This document shows positions 1 to 8,703 of a stretch of 64,000 bases of DNA, in pieces. The stretch comes from Bordetella petrii (GTDB lineage: Bacteria; Pseudomonadota; Gammaproteobacteria; Burkholderiales; Burkholderiaceae_B). The notes beneath the pieces were generated by a model that did no database searches, had not been told where the DNA came from, and worked only from the letters and a program-made list of their open reading frames with translations. The stretch spans positions 1,426,001 to 1,490,000 of the forward strand of contig NC_010170.1 of NCBI RefSeq assembly GCF_000067205.1, read 5' to 3'. Position numbers and translations under genes: made by a program. Within the stretch, counting starts at the first letter, position 1, and the number at the start of each line of letters is the position of its first letter.

Positions 1-256
1 GCACATCATCGCGGCTGAACATCTCCTCGACGTGATCGATCGTCGCCTGATATTGCCCTTCCAGATCGATGAACAGCGCATCGACCGGCCCGCGGCCCAT
101 TTCACGGGCGACCTCGAGCGCGAGGTGCAGTGTGACGGAGCTGTCCTTGCCGCCGGAAAAGGCGACACATACGCGCTCGAAATTCTCGAAGATCAGCCGG
201 ATACGGGCCTTGGCCGCATCATAGACATTGATGTCATGGTAGTTCTTGGTGCTCAT
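1..256 (-). CDS. IbrA/DUF3440-like PP-loop protein (5' part only)
   Basis: The first 85 codons of a leftward gene that runs off the window. Near residue 34 it has a PP-loop, SGGKDSS, the ATP-pyrophosphatase signature of the PAPS-reductase superfamily. A following FIDLEGQY matches the region after the PP-loop in IbrA (DUF3440) proteins. IbrA acts with IbrB, and in E. coli the pair activates expression of Ig-binding proteins. The biochemical role here is unknown, and no ibrB is visible because the window ends. The ATG lies 25 bp after the stop of the tetR-type gene upstream on the same strand, so the two are probably co-transcribed. Truncation at the window edge limits the call to the family level. 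Confidence 0.7.
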   Translation of the reverse strand, partial: MSTKNYHDINVYDAAKARIRLIFENFERVCVAFSGGKDSSVTLHLALEVAREMGRGPVDALFIDLEGQYQATIDHVEEMFSRDDV

Positions 257-281
257 CCCCGCCCGCGTCTCTCCATAATAG

Positions 282-1016
282 TCAGCTGTTCCGTTGCCGC
301 CGTCTGCCTCCGGAACCGGAAGACTTTCGCATCGGACCATTTGCCGCTTGCTTTTGCCGTGACGGCAGTTCAATTCCTATCAATGCCAGGGCGTCTGCAA
401 CACGATCTGCCAAGCTGCCGAACTCATCGCTCTCCTGCTGACCGAACAGGGTCCGCAAATGCAGATCGCTCAGGATCGCCCCGAAGATCGTGCTGGCCAG
501 CCGATTCGCGTCGTACTCTCTCAAGGTCTCGTCGGCGCGCTGTAGCTCCTTCAGGCCATCGACCAGATACGCCTGCACCCGCACCACGATCCGCGACCAG
601 AAATCGACGGCCAGCTCCGGATGGTTTTCGGCCTCTGAAATGATGAGGCGCGTGATCCTGATCTGCCGTTCGGACAATACGAAGCGCGCCATTTCCAGAA
701 GGCGGTCGTGCAACTCCACAATCAGGGCGTCCCGGCCGGCCGCCGCCGGCACATGCGGACGCTTCCCCGAAAAGCCTTCCACGTCGCCAATCACCGCTGT
801 GAACAACTCGCGCTTGTCCGCGTAGAAGGCGTAAAGCGTCCGCTTGGACATGCCAGCCTCGCGCGCCATCTCCTCCATCGTTGCCGCCCCATAGCCGACG
901 CGCGCAAACACCCGTTCAGCCGCCTCAAGGATGCGTTTGCAACGTTCTTCTTCGGAGAAGACGGAGGGACGCCCCGTGCGAGCTTTATCGCCGGGGGCCG
1001 AGACAACGGCAGGCAT
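282..1016 (-). CDS. TetR/AcrR family transcriptional regulator
   Basis: An N-terminal TetR helix-turn-helix lies at about residues 25-70 (ILEAAERVFARVGYGAATMEEMA, then MSKRTLYAFYADKRELF), followed by an all-helical ligand-binding domain of about 150 residues of the AefR-like kind. I place the start at the ATG at 1016, just ahead of MPAVVSAPG. An upstream in-frame ATG at 1076 adds 20 residues, but a palindromic operator candidate (1049-1064) would then lie inside the coding sequence. The gene is followed after 25 bp by the IbrA-like gene in the same direction, so it may control that gene and itself. The ligand is unknown. Confidence 0.85.
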   Translation of the reverse strand: MPAVVSAPGDKARTGRPSVFSEEERCKRILEAAERVFARVGYGAATMEEMAREAGMSKRTLYAFYADKRELFTAVIGDVEGFSGKRPHVPAAAGRDALIVELHDRLLEMARFVLSERQIRITRLIISEAENHPELAVDFWSRIVVRVQAYLVDGLKELQRADETLREYDANRLASTIFGAILSDLHLRTLFGQQESDEFGSLADRVADALALIGIELPSRQKQAANGPMRKSSGSGGRRRQRNS

Positions 1017-1048
1017 CAGCGGTTCCGATATGGCAGATTGATACTTAC

Positions 1049-1064
1049 AAAACGATACTGTTTT
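1049..1064. promoter_or_regulatory. Candidate TetR operator
   Basis: AAAAC-GATACT-GTTTT, an inverted repeat with 5-bp perfect arms in an AT-rich patch 33-48 bp ahead of the preferred tetR start. TetR proteins usually bind such short palindromes over their own promoters. The assignment rests on position and symmetry only. Confidence 0.35.
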
Positions 1065-1314
1065 ATTATGCTCCATGCAACTGCAACAGGTCGGAGACCC
1101 GTGGCTTTCTACCTGGCTGCACCGCCACCCCGCATCGGAATTGCTGCCAGTCGGGCAACAGAAGGTGGCTGAACTTCAGACGAGGCAACAGCGGGTCACC
1201 GTTCGGGCAGATTCAGGCAAGGGCCACCCGACGAAGCATTGATGAGACGTGAGGTTTCCGGTGAAATGGACCGGCCGCCTGCCGACGCCGCAGATCGCCG
1301 TGGCGTCTTGCGTC

Positions 1315-3894
1315 TCAGCCCTGCACTTGGGCATCGGCTGCGGTTCTTATCCAGTTCGGAATGTCCGCCGGGGGCAGCGGGCGGGAGAACAGGTAGCCCT
1401 GGATCACCGGGCAATGATGGGCCTTGAGCAGTTCACGCTGCGCCTCGGTTTCCACGCCTTCGGCCACGACGGTCAGATGCAGGTTCTGCCCAATACCAAT
1501 CACCGCCATCACCAGAGATTGAAGGCGGCTTTCCTGCAAGCATTTGTCGATGAAGCTGCGATCGATCTTGACCTCGGTGACAGGCAGGTTCGCCAGATTG
1601 GAGAGACTGGAGAAGCCCGTGCCGAAATCGTCCACCGACAGGCCGACGCCGAGCGCACGGATACCGTGGATGACCTCCAGCATGCCGGCAGTCAGCGCCA
1701 TGGCGGCGCTCTCGGTAATCTCGATGGTCAGGCATTCACCGGGCAATGCATATTGCTGCAGAAGCCCGGCAACGAAGTCCGGCAAATCGGAACCTCGGAA
1801 ACTGAGAGGCGACAGGTTCACCGATACGACCGGCACCTGCACCCCCTCATCACGCCACACGGCCATCTGCCGGCATGCCTCGCGCAGTGCCCATCGGCCG
1901 ATGGCTTCGATCTCGCCGATTTCCTCGGCAAGGCTGATGAACCTGCCTGGCGGGATAACCCCGAACTCCGGATCACGCCAGCGTGCCAGAGCTTCCACCC
2001 CATATAGCTCTCCGCTGTCCGGTCGAACCTGTGGCTGGTACTCCAGGCGCAGACAGCCCCCGGCGATAGCCCGCCGCAGCGCCGTCCCGAGCAAAAGACG
2101 GTCGCGGGCGACCTCATTCATCCCTGAACTGAAAAACAGGAACTCGCCACCGCCTGACGCCTTCACCTGTCCCATCGCGCTCTTGGCGTTGCGCAACAGA
2201 TCTTCACGATCGCGACTGCTCTCGGGATACTGGCTTATGCCGATGCTGACCGTGGGGTCCAGCGAGAAACCGGAAATGTCGATTGGCGCGCCGGCGACAC
2301 GCTGAAGATGTGCCGCCACCAGTGCGGCGCGATGGACATCGCAATCGGGCACGACCAGCACAAACATGTCGCCCTCGACACGGGCAAGGAACTGGCCATC
2401 GTCCAGGTGAGATTTCAGGCGATTGCCCGTTTCCACCAGCACCAGGTCTCCCGATGCATGCCCGAGCGTGTCGTTGATGTCCTTGAAACGGTCCAGACCC
2501 AGATAAAAGAAAGCGATCTCCTGCTCAGGATCGGTCGAGAGCAACTCGTCGATATGCTGGCGCAGCAGGCCTCGGTTCGGCAGGCCGGTGAGGATGTCGT
2601 ACCGCACCAGTTGATTGACCCGCTGCTGGTTCTCCTCACGCTCGATCGCCAGGGCGCAAAGGTGGACGCTGGCATCGGCGATACGCTCAAGATGCGTGTC
2701 CGGCTGACCGCCCTGACGGAAGTAGAACGCGAACGTTCCAGCCACACTGCCATCGCGCCGCTTGACCGGATAGGTCCAGCAAGCCTTGTAGCCATGAGGC
2801 AATATCTTGTGCTTGTAGGGCTCCCATAGCGGGTCGGTCTCGATGTCGTAGATCATCACCGGCTCACCGCGATGCGCCGCGGTTCCGCAACCGGCCACGC
2901 CTTCTCCGATTTCGATACCTTCCCAATCGGGACCATAGGACGCATGGAAGCTGGGGGCCGCCCAGGGCCTCAACTTGCGCTCGGCCACACGGCAGACCGA
3001 GACCAGCACGCCCGGCGCAATCGACTCGATTCGCCGGCAGAAATAGTCACCCAGTTCCGCAAACGACAAGCTACTGGTCAACGCAGTGAGGACGTCGCGT
3101 TCCAGATCACGGATCTGCCGCTCCTCGGTGATATCGGTGATGACGTCGACGGAGTACCCCTGGAAACCATCGTCATCATGACCGGCTATGGGGCTGCTGG
3201 ACACCCGAATCCAGGTTTCCTTGCCGTCCCTGGAGACGACCAGCGCGTCATCCTGCAATCGTTCCCGACCCCATGGCCGGGAATCAAAATGCCTGAATTC
3301 GTCAACGGGCATGTTCGGGCTGGTCAGGAACGAAGACGGCTCTCGCCCAAGCACCTCATCCATCTCGTATCCCCACAGTTCGGTGAACGCACGATTGACG
3401 TGGGCGATGCGCCGCTGCGCATCCAGAACCAGCACCGGACGGTCGGTATTGTTGACGGCGATCAGCAGCATTCGGTTCTGCTCCCGCATCGCAACTTCGT
3501 CCGATACATCGCGCACCAGCGCCAGATAGTGAATTCGCCCCTCAAGGTCGATCTTCGACAGCGAGAACATGGCCCATACCTGCTGGCCGCTCTTGCGCTC
3601 CATGAGCACTTCCCGGCTCATGCCGGCTACCTTGGCCTCGCCGCCCACCCGGTTCTTGCGCACGTAGCCGCCATGAGCACCTCGCAGACTCTTTGGCAGC
3701 AGCGGCTGCATGTTCTTGCCCAGGACCTCGTGACGCTCATATCCCCATAGTTGCTCCGCGGCCTGGTTGAAAAAAAGGACGCAATCGTTCTCGTCAACAA
3801 GTACCGCCGCCACAATCGACTGCTCCAGTGCGGGAAGCAGTATGGAATTGCCGTCAGGAACCAGGCTCTCCATCTTCATCATCACATCCTTCAT
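1315..3894 (-). CDS. dosP: DosP-like haem-PAS sensor, GGDEF(degenerate)-EAL c-di-GMP phosphodiesterase
   Basis: 859 residues. Order: haem PAS (about 15-135), second PAS (about 145-260), GAF-like domain (about 270-425), GGDEF (about 435-595), EAL (about 605-850). The first PAS aligns throughout with E. coli DosP. The proximal haem ligand (H74), the distal Met (M92, exactly 18 residues later as in DosP His77/Met95) and the following Arg (R94) are all kept. The GGDEF signature is degenerate (EGDMF), so no cyclase activity is expected. The EAL domain keeps EALARW, VNLSPLSF, EITES, DDFGTGFSSL, KIDRSF and AEGVET, so it should hydrolyse c-di-GMP. Inference: an oxygen- or redox-responsive phosphodiesterase. 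It is divergent from the Aer-like receptor, and no dosC partner is visible. Confidence 0.85.
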   Translation of the reverse strand: MKDVMMKMESLVPDGNSILLPALEQSIVAAVLVDENDCVLFFNQAAEQLWGYERHEVLGKNMQPLLPKSLRGAHGGYVRKNRVGGEAKVAGMSREVLMERKSGQQVWAMFSLSKIDLEGRIHYLALVRDVSDEVAMREQNRMLLIAVNNTDRPVLVLDAQRRIAHVNRAFTELWGYEMDEVLGREPSSFLTSPNMPVDEFRHFDSRPWGRERLQDDALVVSRDGKETWIRVSSSPIAGHDDDGFQGYSVDVITDITEERQIRDLERDVLTALTSSLSFAELGDYFCRRIESIAPGVLVSVCRVAERKLRPWAAPSFHASYGPDWEGIEIGEGVAGCGTAAHRGEPVMIYDIETDPLWEPYKHKILPHGYKACWTYPVKRRDGSVAGTFAFYFRQGGQPDTHLERIADASVHLCALAIEREENQQRVNQLVRYDILTGLPNRGLLRQHIDELLSTDPEQEIAFFYLGLDRFKDINDTLGHASGDLVLVETGNRLKSHLDDGQFLARVEGDMFVLVVPDCDVHRAALVAAHLQRVAGAPIDISGFSLDPTVSIGISQYPESSRDREDLLRNAKSAMGQVKASGGGEFLFFSSGMNEVARDRLLLGTALRRAIAGGCLRLEYQPQVRPDSGELYGVEALARWRDPEFGVIPPGRFISLAEEIGEIEAIGRWALREACRQMAVWRDEGVQVPVVSVNLSPLSFRGSDLPDFVAGLLQQYALPGECLTIEITESAAMALTAGMLEVIHGIRALGVGLSVDDFGTGFSSLSNLANLPVTEVKIDRSFIDKCLQESRLQSLVMAVIGIGQNLHLTVVAEGVETEAQRELLKAHHCPVIQGYLFSRPLPPADIPNWIRTAADAQVQG

Positions 3895-4512
3895 ACAAGA
3901 CAGCAGCAGGGGCTGAAGATCCCATTTGCGGTGTGCGACCGTGTTTCGTACGAACCGCAGTCATCATGGCCAGGCTCTGCAGGTTGATTTTCGAGTAGGC
4001 AACGCCGCGCGAATATCGCAGCCCGCTTGCCCCCCAATAGTGTGCGCCCCTCATGGGCAGAGCAAAGAGACCGTGCGGATCTCGATCTTGAATAATGTAT
4101 CGGCAAGGCATTGGAAAATCTTGAACCCGATTCGGCTACTATCAAATAGTCGTCTGCGATCCGCTTCCTTTCGTGAGCTTGCCGGAGAAACGAGAGCAAT
4201 CTTGCGGCGAAGAGGCGTCACCGTTGAAAATTCCCCCTGTACCATAGACAACATTAACTAAATCGGACAAAAAACCTGATTTTTGTTTCGATGATCCGTT
4301 GATCATCATGACCTGTTGAAATTAAAATTCACGCTGAAACGGCAGCGACTCAATTCTTATTGACACTAATTGCGTCGACCGAACGCAAAATTGAGTGCTC
4401 ATAGACGTATCATGACGTCCAGAGCATCCGCCTTTGCGCGTTGCTCCCAAAGCCCGATATCCGAACCCAACGATCCCAGCCCGGTTATTGAATAAAGACC
4501 GATAGCAGGCCG
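3895..4512. other. Divergent promoter region between dosP-like gene and chemoreceptor
   Basis: A 618-bp, AT-richer gap with no convincing gene. It must hold the promoters of both divergent genes. The only clear structure is a perfect 7-bp inverted repeat with a 4-bp spacer, GATGATC-CGTT-GATCATC, at 4290-4307, just after an A/T-rich run (4268-4288). This could be an operator or a short hairpin. A GCCGATAA-like stretch just before the receptor gene hints at a flagellar sigma-28 -10 element, but no -35 partner is in place. Confidence 0.4.
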
Positions 4513-6189
4513 TTGTCGTTCTTTGAATTGCTTTGCCCAGAGGACAAAAAAATAACCACTTTAGATACACAGCACTCTCTGCCCGTGCCGGGACAGGACG
4601 GTTGGAAGCAAAATTCGATCAACGCATATGTAACCCACGCCAGCGCACAGCAGGAGTTCGAATTTCCCGATGATGTGACGCTGATGTCCACCACCGACAC
4701 CAGCAGCTACGTCACCTACGCCAATGAGGCATTCCTGCGGGTCAGCGGCTTCGCCCGCGACGAACTTCTCGGTCAGCCTCACAATATCGTTCGACACCCG
4801 GATATGCCGAGAGAGGCATTCGCTGACATGTGGGCGACCCTCAAGGCCGGGGATGCCTGGACAGCACTGGTAAAGAACCGTCGGGCGAACGGTGAGTACT
4901 ATTGGGTTCGGGCAAACGTCACCCCGATTCGGCGCGACGGCGGGATCGTAGGCTACATGTCGGTGCGCACATGCCCCGATCGCGCGGAAATCGAGGCGGC
5001 GTCTTCGCTCTACAAGCGGTTTGTCGAAGGTACGGCCCGAGGGCTGGCGTTCCACAAGGGCCTGATTGTTCGCACCGGCCTGCTGGGATTCACCCGTTGG
5101 GGGCAGATCATGCCAGTGCGCTGGCGGCTCAGGCTCGGCCTCGCATGTGTCGTGGCGTCGACCGTGGTGGGTGGCCTGATGGCCGGCGGCATAGACAGTC
5201 TTTTGACGCCGGTGCTATCCACTGCCGCTGGCGCATGCCTCGCAGGCATCTGGCTGGAAAAGCGGATCGCAAAACCACTGATAGCGGCACTCGATCAGGC
5301 GAAGGCCGCTGCAGCCGGGCAACCCGGCGCCAACATGAACATGAACCGCGTCGATGAAATCGGAATGATCATGCGTGCGGTCAACCAGGCTGGCCTGAAC
5401 CTGCGATCACTCGTGGACGATGTGGCGGCGCAGACTGGCGGCCTGCATCAATCCAGCGAGCAGGTGGCCAACGGTAATGAGGATCTCGCCAGGCGCGTTA
5501 GCGATACACAGGCCCGGCTGCATGAGACTGCCGCCGCCGCAGAGCAGATCACGGCGGCCGTCGAGCAAAGCGCCGGCAATGCGCGCTCGGCCAGCGAGTT
5601 GTCGACCGGCGCAAAAAACGCCGCTGAACAAGGCAGGGAGGTCGTCGACAAGGTTGTTCAGTCAATGACGGGCATCGCTGCCTCATCTGCCGAAATCGGC
5701 GAGATCAACAACCTTATCAACAGCATCGCCTTCCAGACGAACATCCTGGCATTGAACGCAGCCGTCGAGGCGGCGCGCGCGGGAGAGGTGGGACGAAGCT
5801 TCGCGGTGGTAGCAGGAGAAGTTCGCAGTCTGGCGCAACGCTCGGCAGTTGCGGCAGCAGACATCAAAGCCCTGATCGACAAAAGCGTACAACAGACCGC
5901 CGAAGGCTCAAGGCTGGCGGCGCAGGCCGGCACGGCAATCGGAAATGTCGTTTTAGAGGTTGAGCGCGTCAACACGCTGATAGCGGAAATATCAACCAGT
6001 GCGCAGGAGCAGAGCACGGGTGTTGCCCAGATCAGCCAGGCGGTGGTCGATCTGGAGCGAATCGCCATGCAGAACGCGGAATTGGTAGGAGAATCATCCG
6101 ACTCAGCGCGGGATTTGTTTGCTCATACGGCGATGCTTACCAGCACCATTCACGTTTTCGAGCAGAATCGACACCGGCGGGCGATATAG
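4513..6189 (+). CDS. Aer-like PAS methyl-accepting chemotaxis protein
   Basis: About 558 residues. A PAS domain near residues 50-160 carries the Aer-type run LMSTTDTSSYVTYANEAF and HNIVRHPDMP. A hydrophobic pair follows (about 205-245), then a HAMP-like segment and an MCP signalling domain whose hairpin tip reads IAFQTNILALNAAVEAARAG. Aer proteins use PAS-bound FAD to sense redox and signal to CheA/CheW. No ATG precedes the PAS domain. The possible starts are TTG at 4513 or 4528 and GTG at 4585, and family similarity begins only near residue 47, so the N-terminus is uncertain and may be mutated. Confidence 0.85.
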   Translation: MSFFELLCPEDKKITTLDTQHSLPVPGQDGWKQNSINAYVTHASAQQEFEFPDDVTLMSTTDTSSYVTYANEAFLRVSGFARDELLGQPHNIVRHPDMPREAFADMWATLKAGDAWTALVKNRRANGEYYWVRANVTPIRRDGGIVGYMSVRTCPDRAEIEAASSLYKRFVEGTARGLAFHKGLIVRTGLLGFTRWGQIMPVRWRLRLGLACVVASTVVGGLMAGGIDSLLTPVLSTAAGACLAGIWLEKRIAKPLIAALDQAKAAAAGQPGANMNMNRVDEIGMIMRAVNQAGLNLRSLVDDVAAQTGGLHQSSEQVANGNEDLARRVSDTQARLHETAAAAEQITAAVEQSAGNARSASELSTGAKNAAEQGREVVDKVVQSMTGIAASSAEIGEINNLINSIAFQTNILALNAAVEAARAGEVGRSFAVVAGEVRSLAQRSAVAAADIKALIDKSVQQTAEGSRLAAQAGTAIGNVVLEVERVNTLIAEISTSAQEQSTGVAQISQAVVDLERIAMQNAELVGESSDSARDLFAHTAMLTSTIHVFEQNRHRRAI

Positions 6190-6238
6190 CGCCAACCGGC
6201 GCGTAGACCGGGCGACATGGAATGTCGGTCTTGCCGGT

Positions 6239-7117
6239 TCACACCCCGATCGCAGAAAGGCTCGCAGCCGCCTCCGCCATCAGCCATGCTTTGAAACGCG
6301 CACACTTTTCATCCTGGTCGAGTGGCTGAGGCGACAGCAGGCAATAACCGGACCCATCCCGGATGAAGCCGTAGGGCGCGTGCAACTGGCCGCTCTGCAG
6401 TTCGTCCTGCACCATCAGGAACGAGACCATGGCCATCCCCAGGCCCGAAACCGCAGCCTGAACGCACAGGTAGAAGTGCTCGTAGTCAACCCTGATACTG
6501 CCCTTCGTGGACACCCCTGACAACCGCTGCCAGGTCGGCCACGCCTTCGGTCGAGTCCCCGAGTGCAGGAGGCGCACGCCATCCAGTTGCTCCTTGCGGC
6601 TCTTCTTCGCTCTGCTGACCGGCCCCACCCACTCGTCGCAGATCTTCTCGGCGTGAACGTCCTGATCCCAATGGAAATCGTCGCGGCGTAGCGCCAGGTC
6701 GACACCTGCGCGTGCGAAATCGATCGGCCCACCGGCGGCGACCAGATGCAGGTTGATGTCGGAGTTCTGCTTGTGAAACGCGGGCAGCCGCGGGATCAGC
6801 CACTTCATGGCGATGGTCGGCTCGCAGGACAAGACCAGCACCTCTTCCCGTGCCGACTGCTGCAAGCGGTATACAGCGCCTTCGAGCTGTTCGAACACCG
6901 CAAAAGTGGTCGCGTGCAACGAACGCCCGGCCGCATTGAGGAAGATCGCCCGGTTGCGCCGCTCGAACAGCTCGACACCCAGCGCCTCCTCCAGCAGCCG
7001 CACCTGTCGGCTGACCGCGCCGTGCGTCACGTGCAGTTGTTCGGCCGCCTTCACGAAGCTGCCGGTTTGCGCTGCCGCCTCGAAAAAGCGGAATGAAGCC
7101 AATGATGGAAGTTTCAT
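6239..7117 (-). CDS. LysR-type (GcvA-like) transcriptional regulator
   Basis: An N-terminal winged HTH lies in the first 60 residues (LPSLASFRFFEAAAQTGSFVKAAEQL, then VTHGAVSRQVRLLEEALG), followed by a LysR substrate-binding domain, about 292 residues in all. The HTH is closest to the GcvA group. I use the ATG at 7117 because family alignments begin at MKLPSLASF. An ATG at 7180 is possible but adds an atypical leader. It is divergent from the hydroxylase-exporter-thrH operon with a 123-bp gap, the usual arrangement for a LysR activator of the facing operon. The inducer is probably an amino acid, by inference. Confidence 0.88.
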   Translation of the reverse strand: MKLPSLASFRFFEAAAQTGSFVKAAEQLHVTHGAVSRQVRLLEEALGVELFERRNRAIFLNAAGRSLHATTFAVFEQLEGAVYRLQQSAREEVLVLSCEPTIAMKWLIPRLPAFHKQNSDINLHLVAAGGPIDFARAGVDLALRRDDFHWDQDVHAEKICDEWVGPVSRAKKSRKEQLDGVRLLHSGTRPKAWPTWQRLSGVSTKGSIRVDYEHFYLCVQAAVSGLGMAMVSFLMVQDELQSGQLHAPYGFIRDGSGYCLLSPQPLDQDEKCARFKAWLMAEAAASLSAIGV

Positions 7118-7240
7118 ATACACGATGAAATCTGACAGATTTCCCTCAAGATAAATCGCTTTTTTCTCCCGCACAAGCACTCAATAATTCAATGGGCACA
7201 ACACGAGAACCCAATGAAAACTTAAATACCGAGGTGTTAT

Positions 7241-8017
7241 ATGGAGAAATCAACGCCTGAAGCCGAAATTGCGCAAACGCAACTGAAGCAGGCCACCGGC
7301 AGCGACCGCACGAGCAATCTGTGCGAAATCATCGCCAAAAAGGATTACATCATACTGCCGTCCGCAACTGTCCGGTCGCTGCTCTCTGCTGAGGATGAAA
7401 GCGCGCTGGCCGACTGGGCGGAGTTCCAGGAGAGCTGGAACCGCCTGGAGCAGGATCAGTTCATGAAGGACGGCGGGACGTATCGGTTTCGACGTCATGG
7501 CGTTTACAGCGCCACGCCGGCTTCCGGCGTTCAGCTTGAGCCGTCGCAACCTCACTACCAGAGCGTCACGTACAACACCCTCAACGGCGGGATTGCCCGA
7601 CATTTCGCGCCCATCGAACCATCGATCGCGTCGGGCAAGGTCTTGATGTCGGCGCTGGAACTGTGCCGCGCCACGTTCAGCGGCCTGGCGCCGTTCAACC
7701 ATTGGCATATCGAAGTTCATCAGTTCCGGATCGTCGCCACCAGCGCAGAGGGATTGCCTACTCCCGAAGGCATCCACCGGGACGGTGTGAGCTTCGTCTT
7801 CATGATGCTGGTCAACCGTGTCAACGTCCTCAATGGCGAGACCGGTATCTACGACAGGGATCGCCAGGAACTTGCCCGCTACACACTGGCCGATCCTCTC
7901 GACGCGGCCATCGTCAACGACGAACGCACGATGCATGGGGTAACGCCCATCCTTGCGGATGACCCAGCCCGGCAGGGCTATCGCGACGTCCTCGTCATCA
8001 CCTTCAACAAGCGCTGA
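7241..8017 (+). CDS. 2-oxoglutarate/Fe(II) dioxygenase, free amino-acid hydroxylase family
   Basis: 258 residues of the 2OG-Fe_Oxy_2 family that includes Bacillus L-isoleucine 4-hydroxylase. The Fe(II) facial triad is visible: H179-x-D181 in GIHRDG and H232 in RTMHGVTP, with R248 (GYRDVLVITF) placed to bind 2-oxoglutarate. Expected reaction: hydroxylation of a free amino acid with succinate and CO2 released. The substrate cannot be read from sequence. An AGGTGTTATATGG context gives a reasonable RBS and start. It is first in an operon with a LysE/RhtB exporter and ThrH, consistent with making, exporting and processing a hydroxylated amino acid. Confidence 0.82.
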   Translation: MEKSTPEAEIAQTQLKQATGSDRTSNLCEIIAKKDYIILPSATVRSLLSAEDESALADWAEFQESWNRLEQDQFMKDGGTYRFRRHGVYSATPASGVQLEPSQPHYQSVTYNTLNGGIARHFAPIEPSIASGKVLMSALELCRATFSGLAPFNHWHIEVHQFRIVATSAEGLPTPEGIHRDGVSFVFMMLVNRVNVLNGETGIYDRDRQELARYTLADPLDAAIVNDERTMHGVTPILADDPARQGYRDVLVITFNKR

Positions 8018-8023
8018 GACCGC

Positions 8024-8050
8024 CTGCGGAACGAGCCGATCGTTCCGCAG
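8024..8050 (+). promoter_or_regulatory. Perfect 11-bp hairpin between hydroxylase and exporter genes
   Basis: CTGCGGAACGA, loop GCCGA, TCGTTCCGCAG: a perfect 11-bp stem with a 5-nt loop starting 6 bp after the hydroxylase stop. No T-tract follows, so it is unlikely to be a full terminator. It may stabilise or attenuate the message between the two genes. Confidence 0.6.
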
Positions 8051-8073
8051 CCATCCAATGGAGTTCCAAACCT

Positions 8074-8691
8074 ATGAATGAACTGATCGCAGTAGCCACC
8101 ATCACCATTCTGGCGGTCATCAGTCCCGGTCCTGATTTCGCGATGGTCACCCGAAACAGCTATGCGTTTGGGTCGCGTACCGGCCTGATTTCGGCATTCG
8201 GTATTGCCTGCGGCGTGCAGGTCCATGTGATGTACACCGTGCTGGGCATCGCGGTGGTGATCGTCAATTCACCCCTGCTGTTCCTGGGCATGAAAGTGCT
8301 GGGAGCTTCTTATCTGATCTATCTCGGATACAAGTCCCTGACCAACAAAACGATGCTGAAGCTGGAGGAAGCATCCGGTTCCGCGCCATCGTCGCTGGCG
8401 GCCTTCCGCATGGGCTTCCTGACCAATGCGCTCAATCCGAAGACGATGCTCTTCGTTGTCGCCACCTATACGCAGGTCGTCCATGCCGGCAGCCCGATGA
8501 GCCACAACTTCGCTTACGGCCTGTTCATGTCCGTTTCGCACTGGGTCTGGTTCAGCATCGTGGCGCTCTTCTTTGCGGCCCCCGGCATGCGTCGTCGCCT
8601 GCTGAACCATCAGCTCACCGTCGACAGGATCATCGGGGTCGCGCTGATCGCGCTGGGTGCATCCCTGGCTTTCACCAACGTCAGCGCTTGA
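8074..8691 (+). CDS. LysE/RhtB family amino-acid exporter
   Basis: 205 residues, the usual RhtB length, with about six hydrophobic segments. The N-terminal family motif is plain: ISPGPDFAMVTRNS at residues 16-29, followed by GxRxGLISAFGIACG. These inner-membrane proteins export amino acids such as homoserine, threonine or lysine. It follows the hydroxylase by 56 bp (with the hairpin between) and precedes thrH by 12 bp, so it probably exports the hydroxylated product or relieves a related amino acid. The exact substrate is unknown. Confidence 0.9.
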   Translation: MNELIAVATITILAVISPGPDFAMVTRNSYAFGSRTGLISAFGIACGVQVHVMYTVLGIAVVIVNSPLLFLGMKVLGASYLIYLGYKSLTNKTMLKLEEASGSAPSSLAAFRMGFLTNALNPKTMLFVVATYTQVVHAGSPMSHNFAYGLFMSVSHWVWFSIVALFFAAPGMRRRLLNHQLTVDRIIGVALIALGASLAFTNVSA

Positions 8692-8703
8692 GAGGGGGAT
8701 GCG

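Noticed and set aside
4490..4512. Sigma-28 flagellar promoter ahead of the Aer-like gene
   Set aside because: A fair -10 (ACCGATAG) is present but no TAAA at the right spacing upstream.
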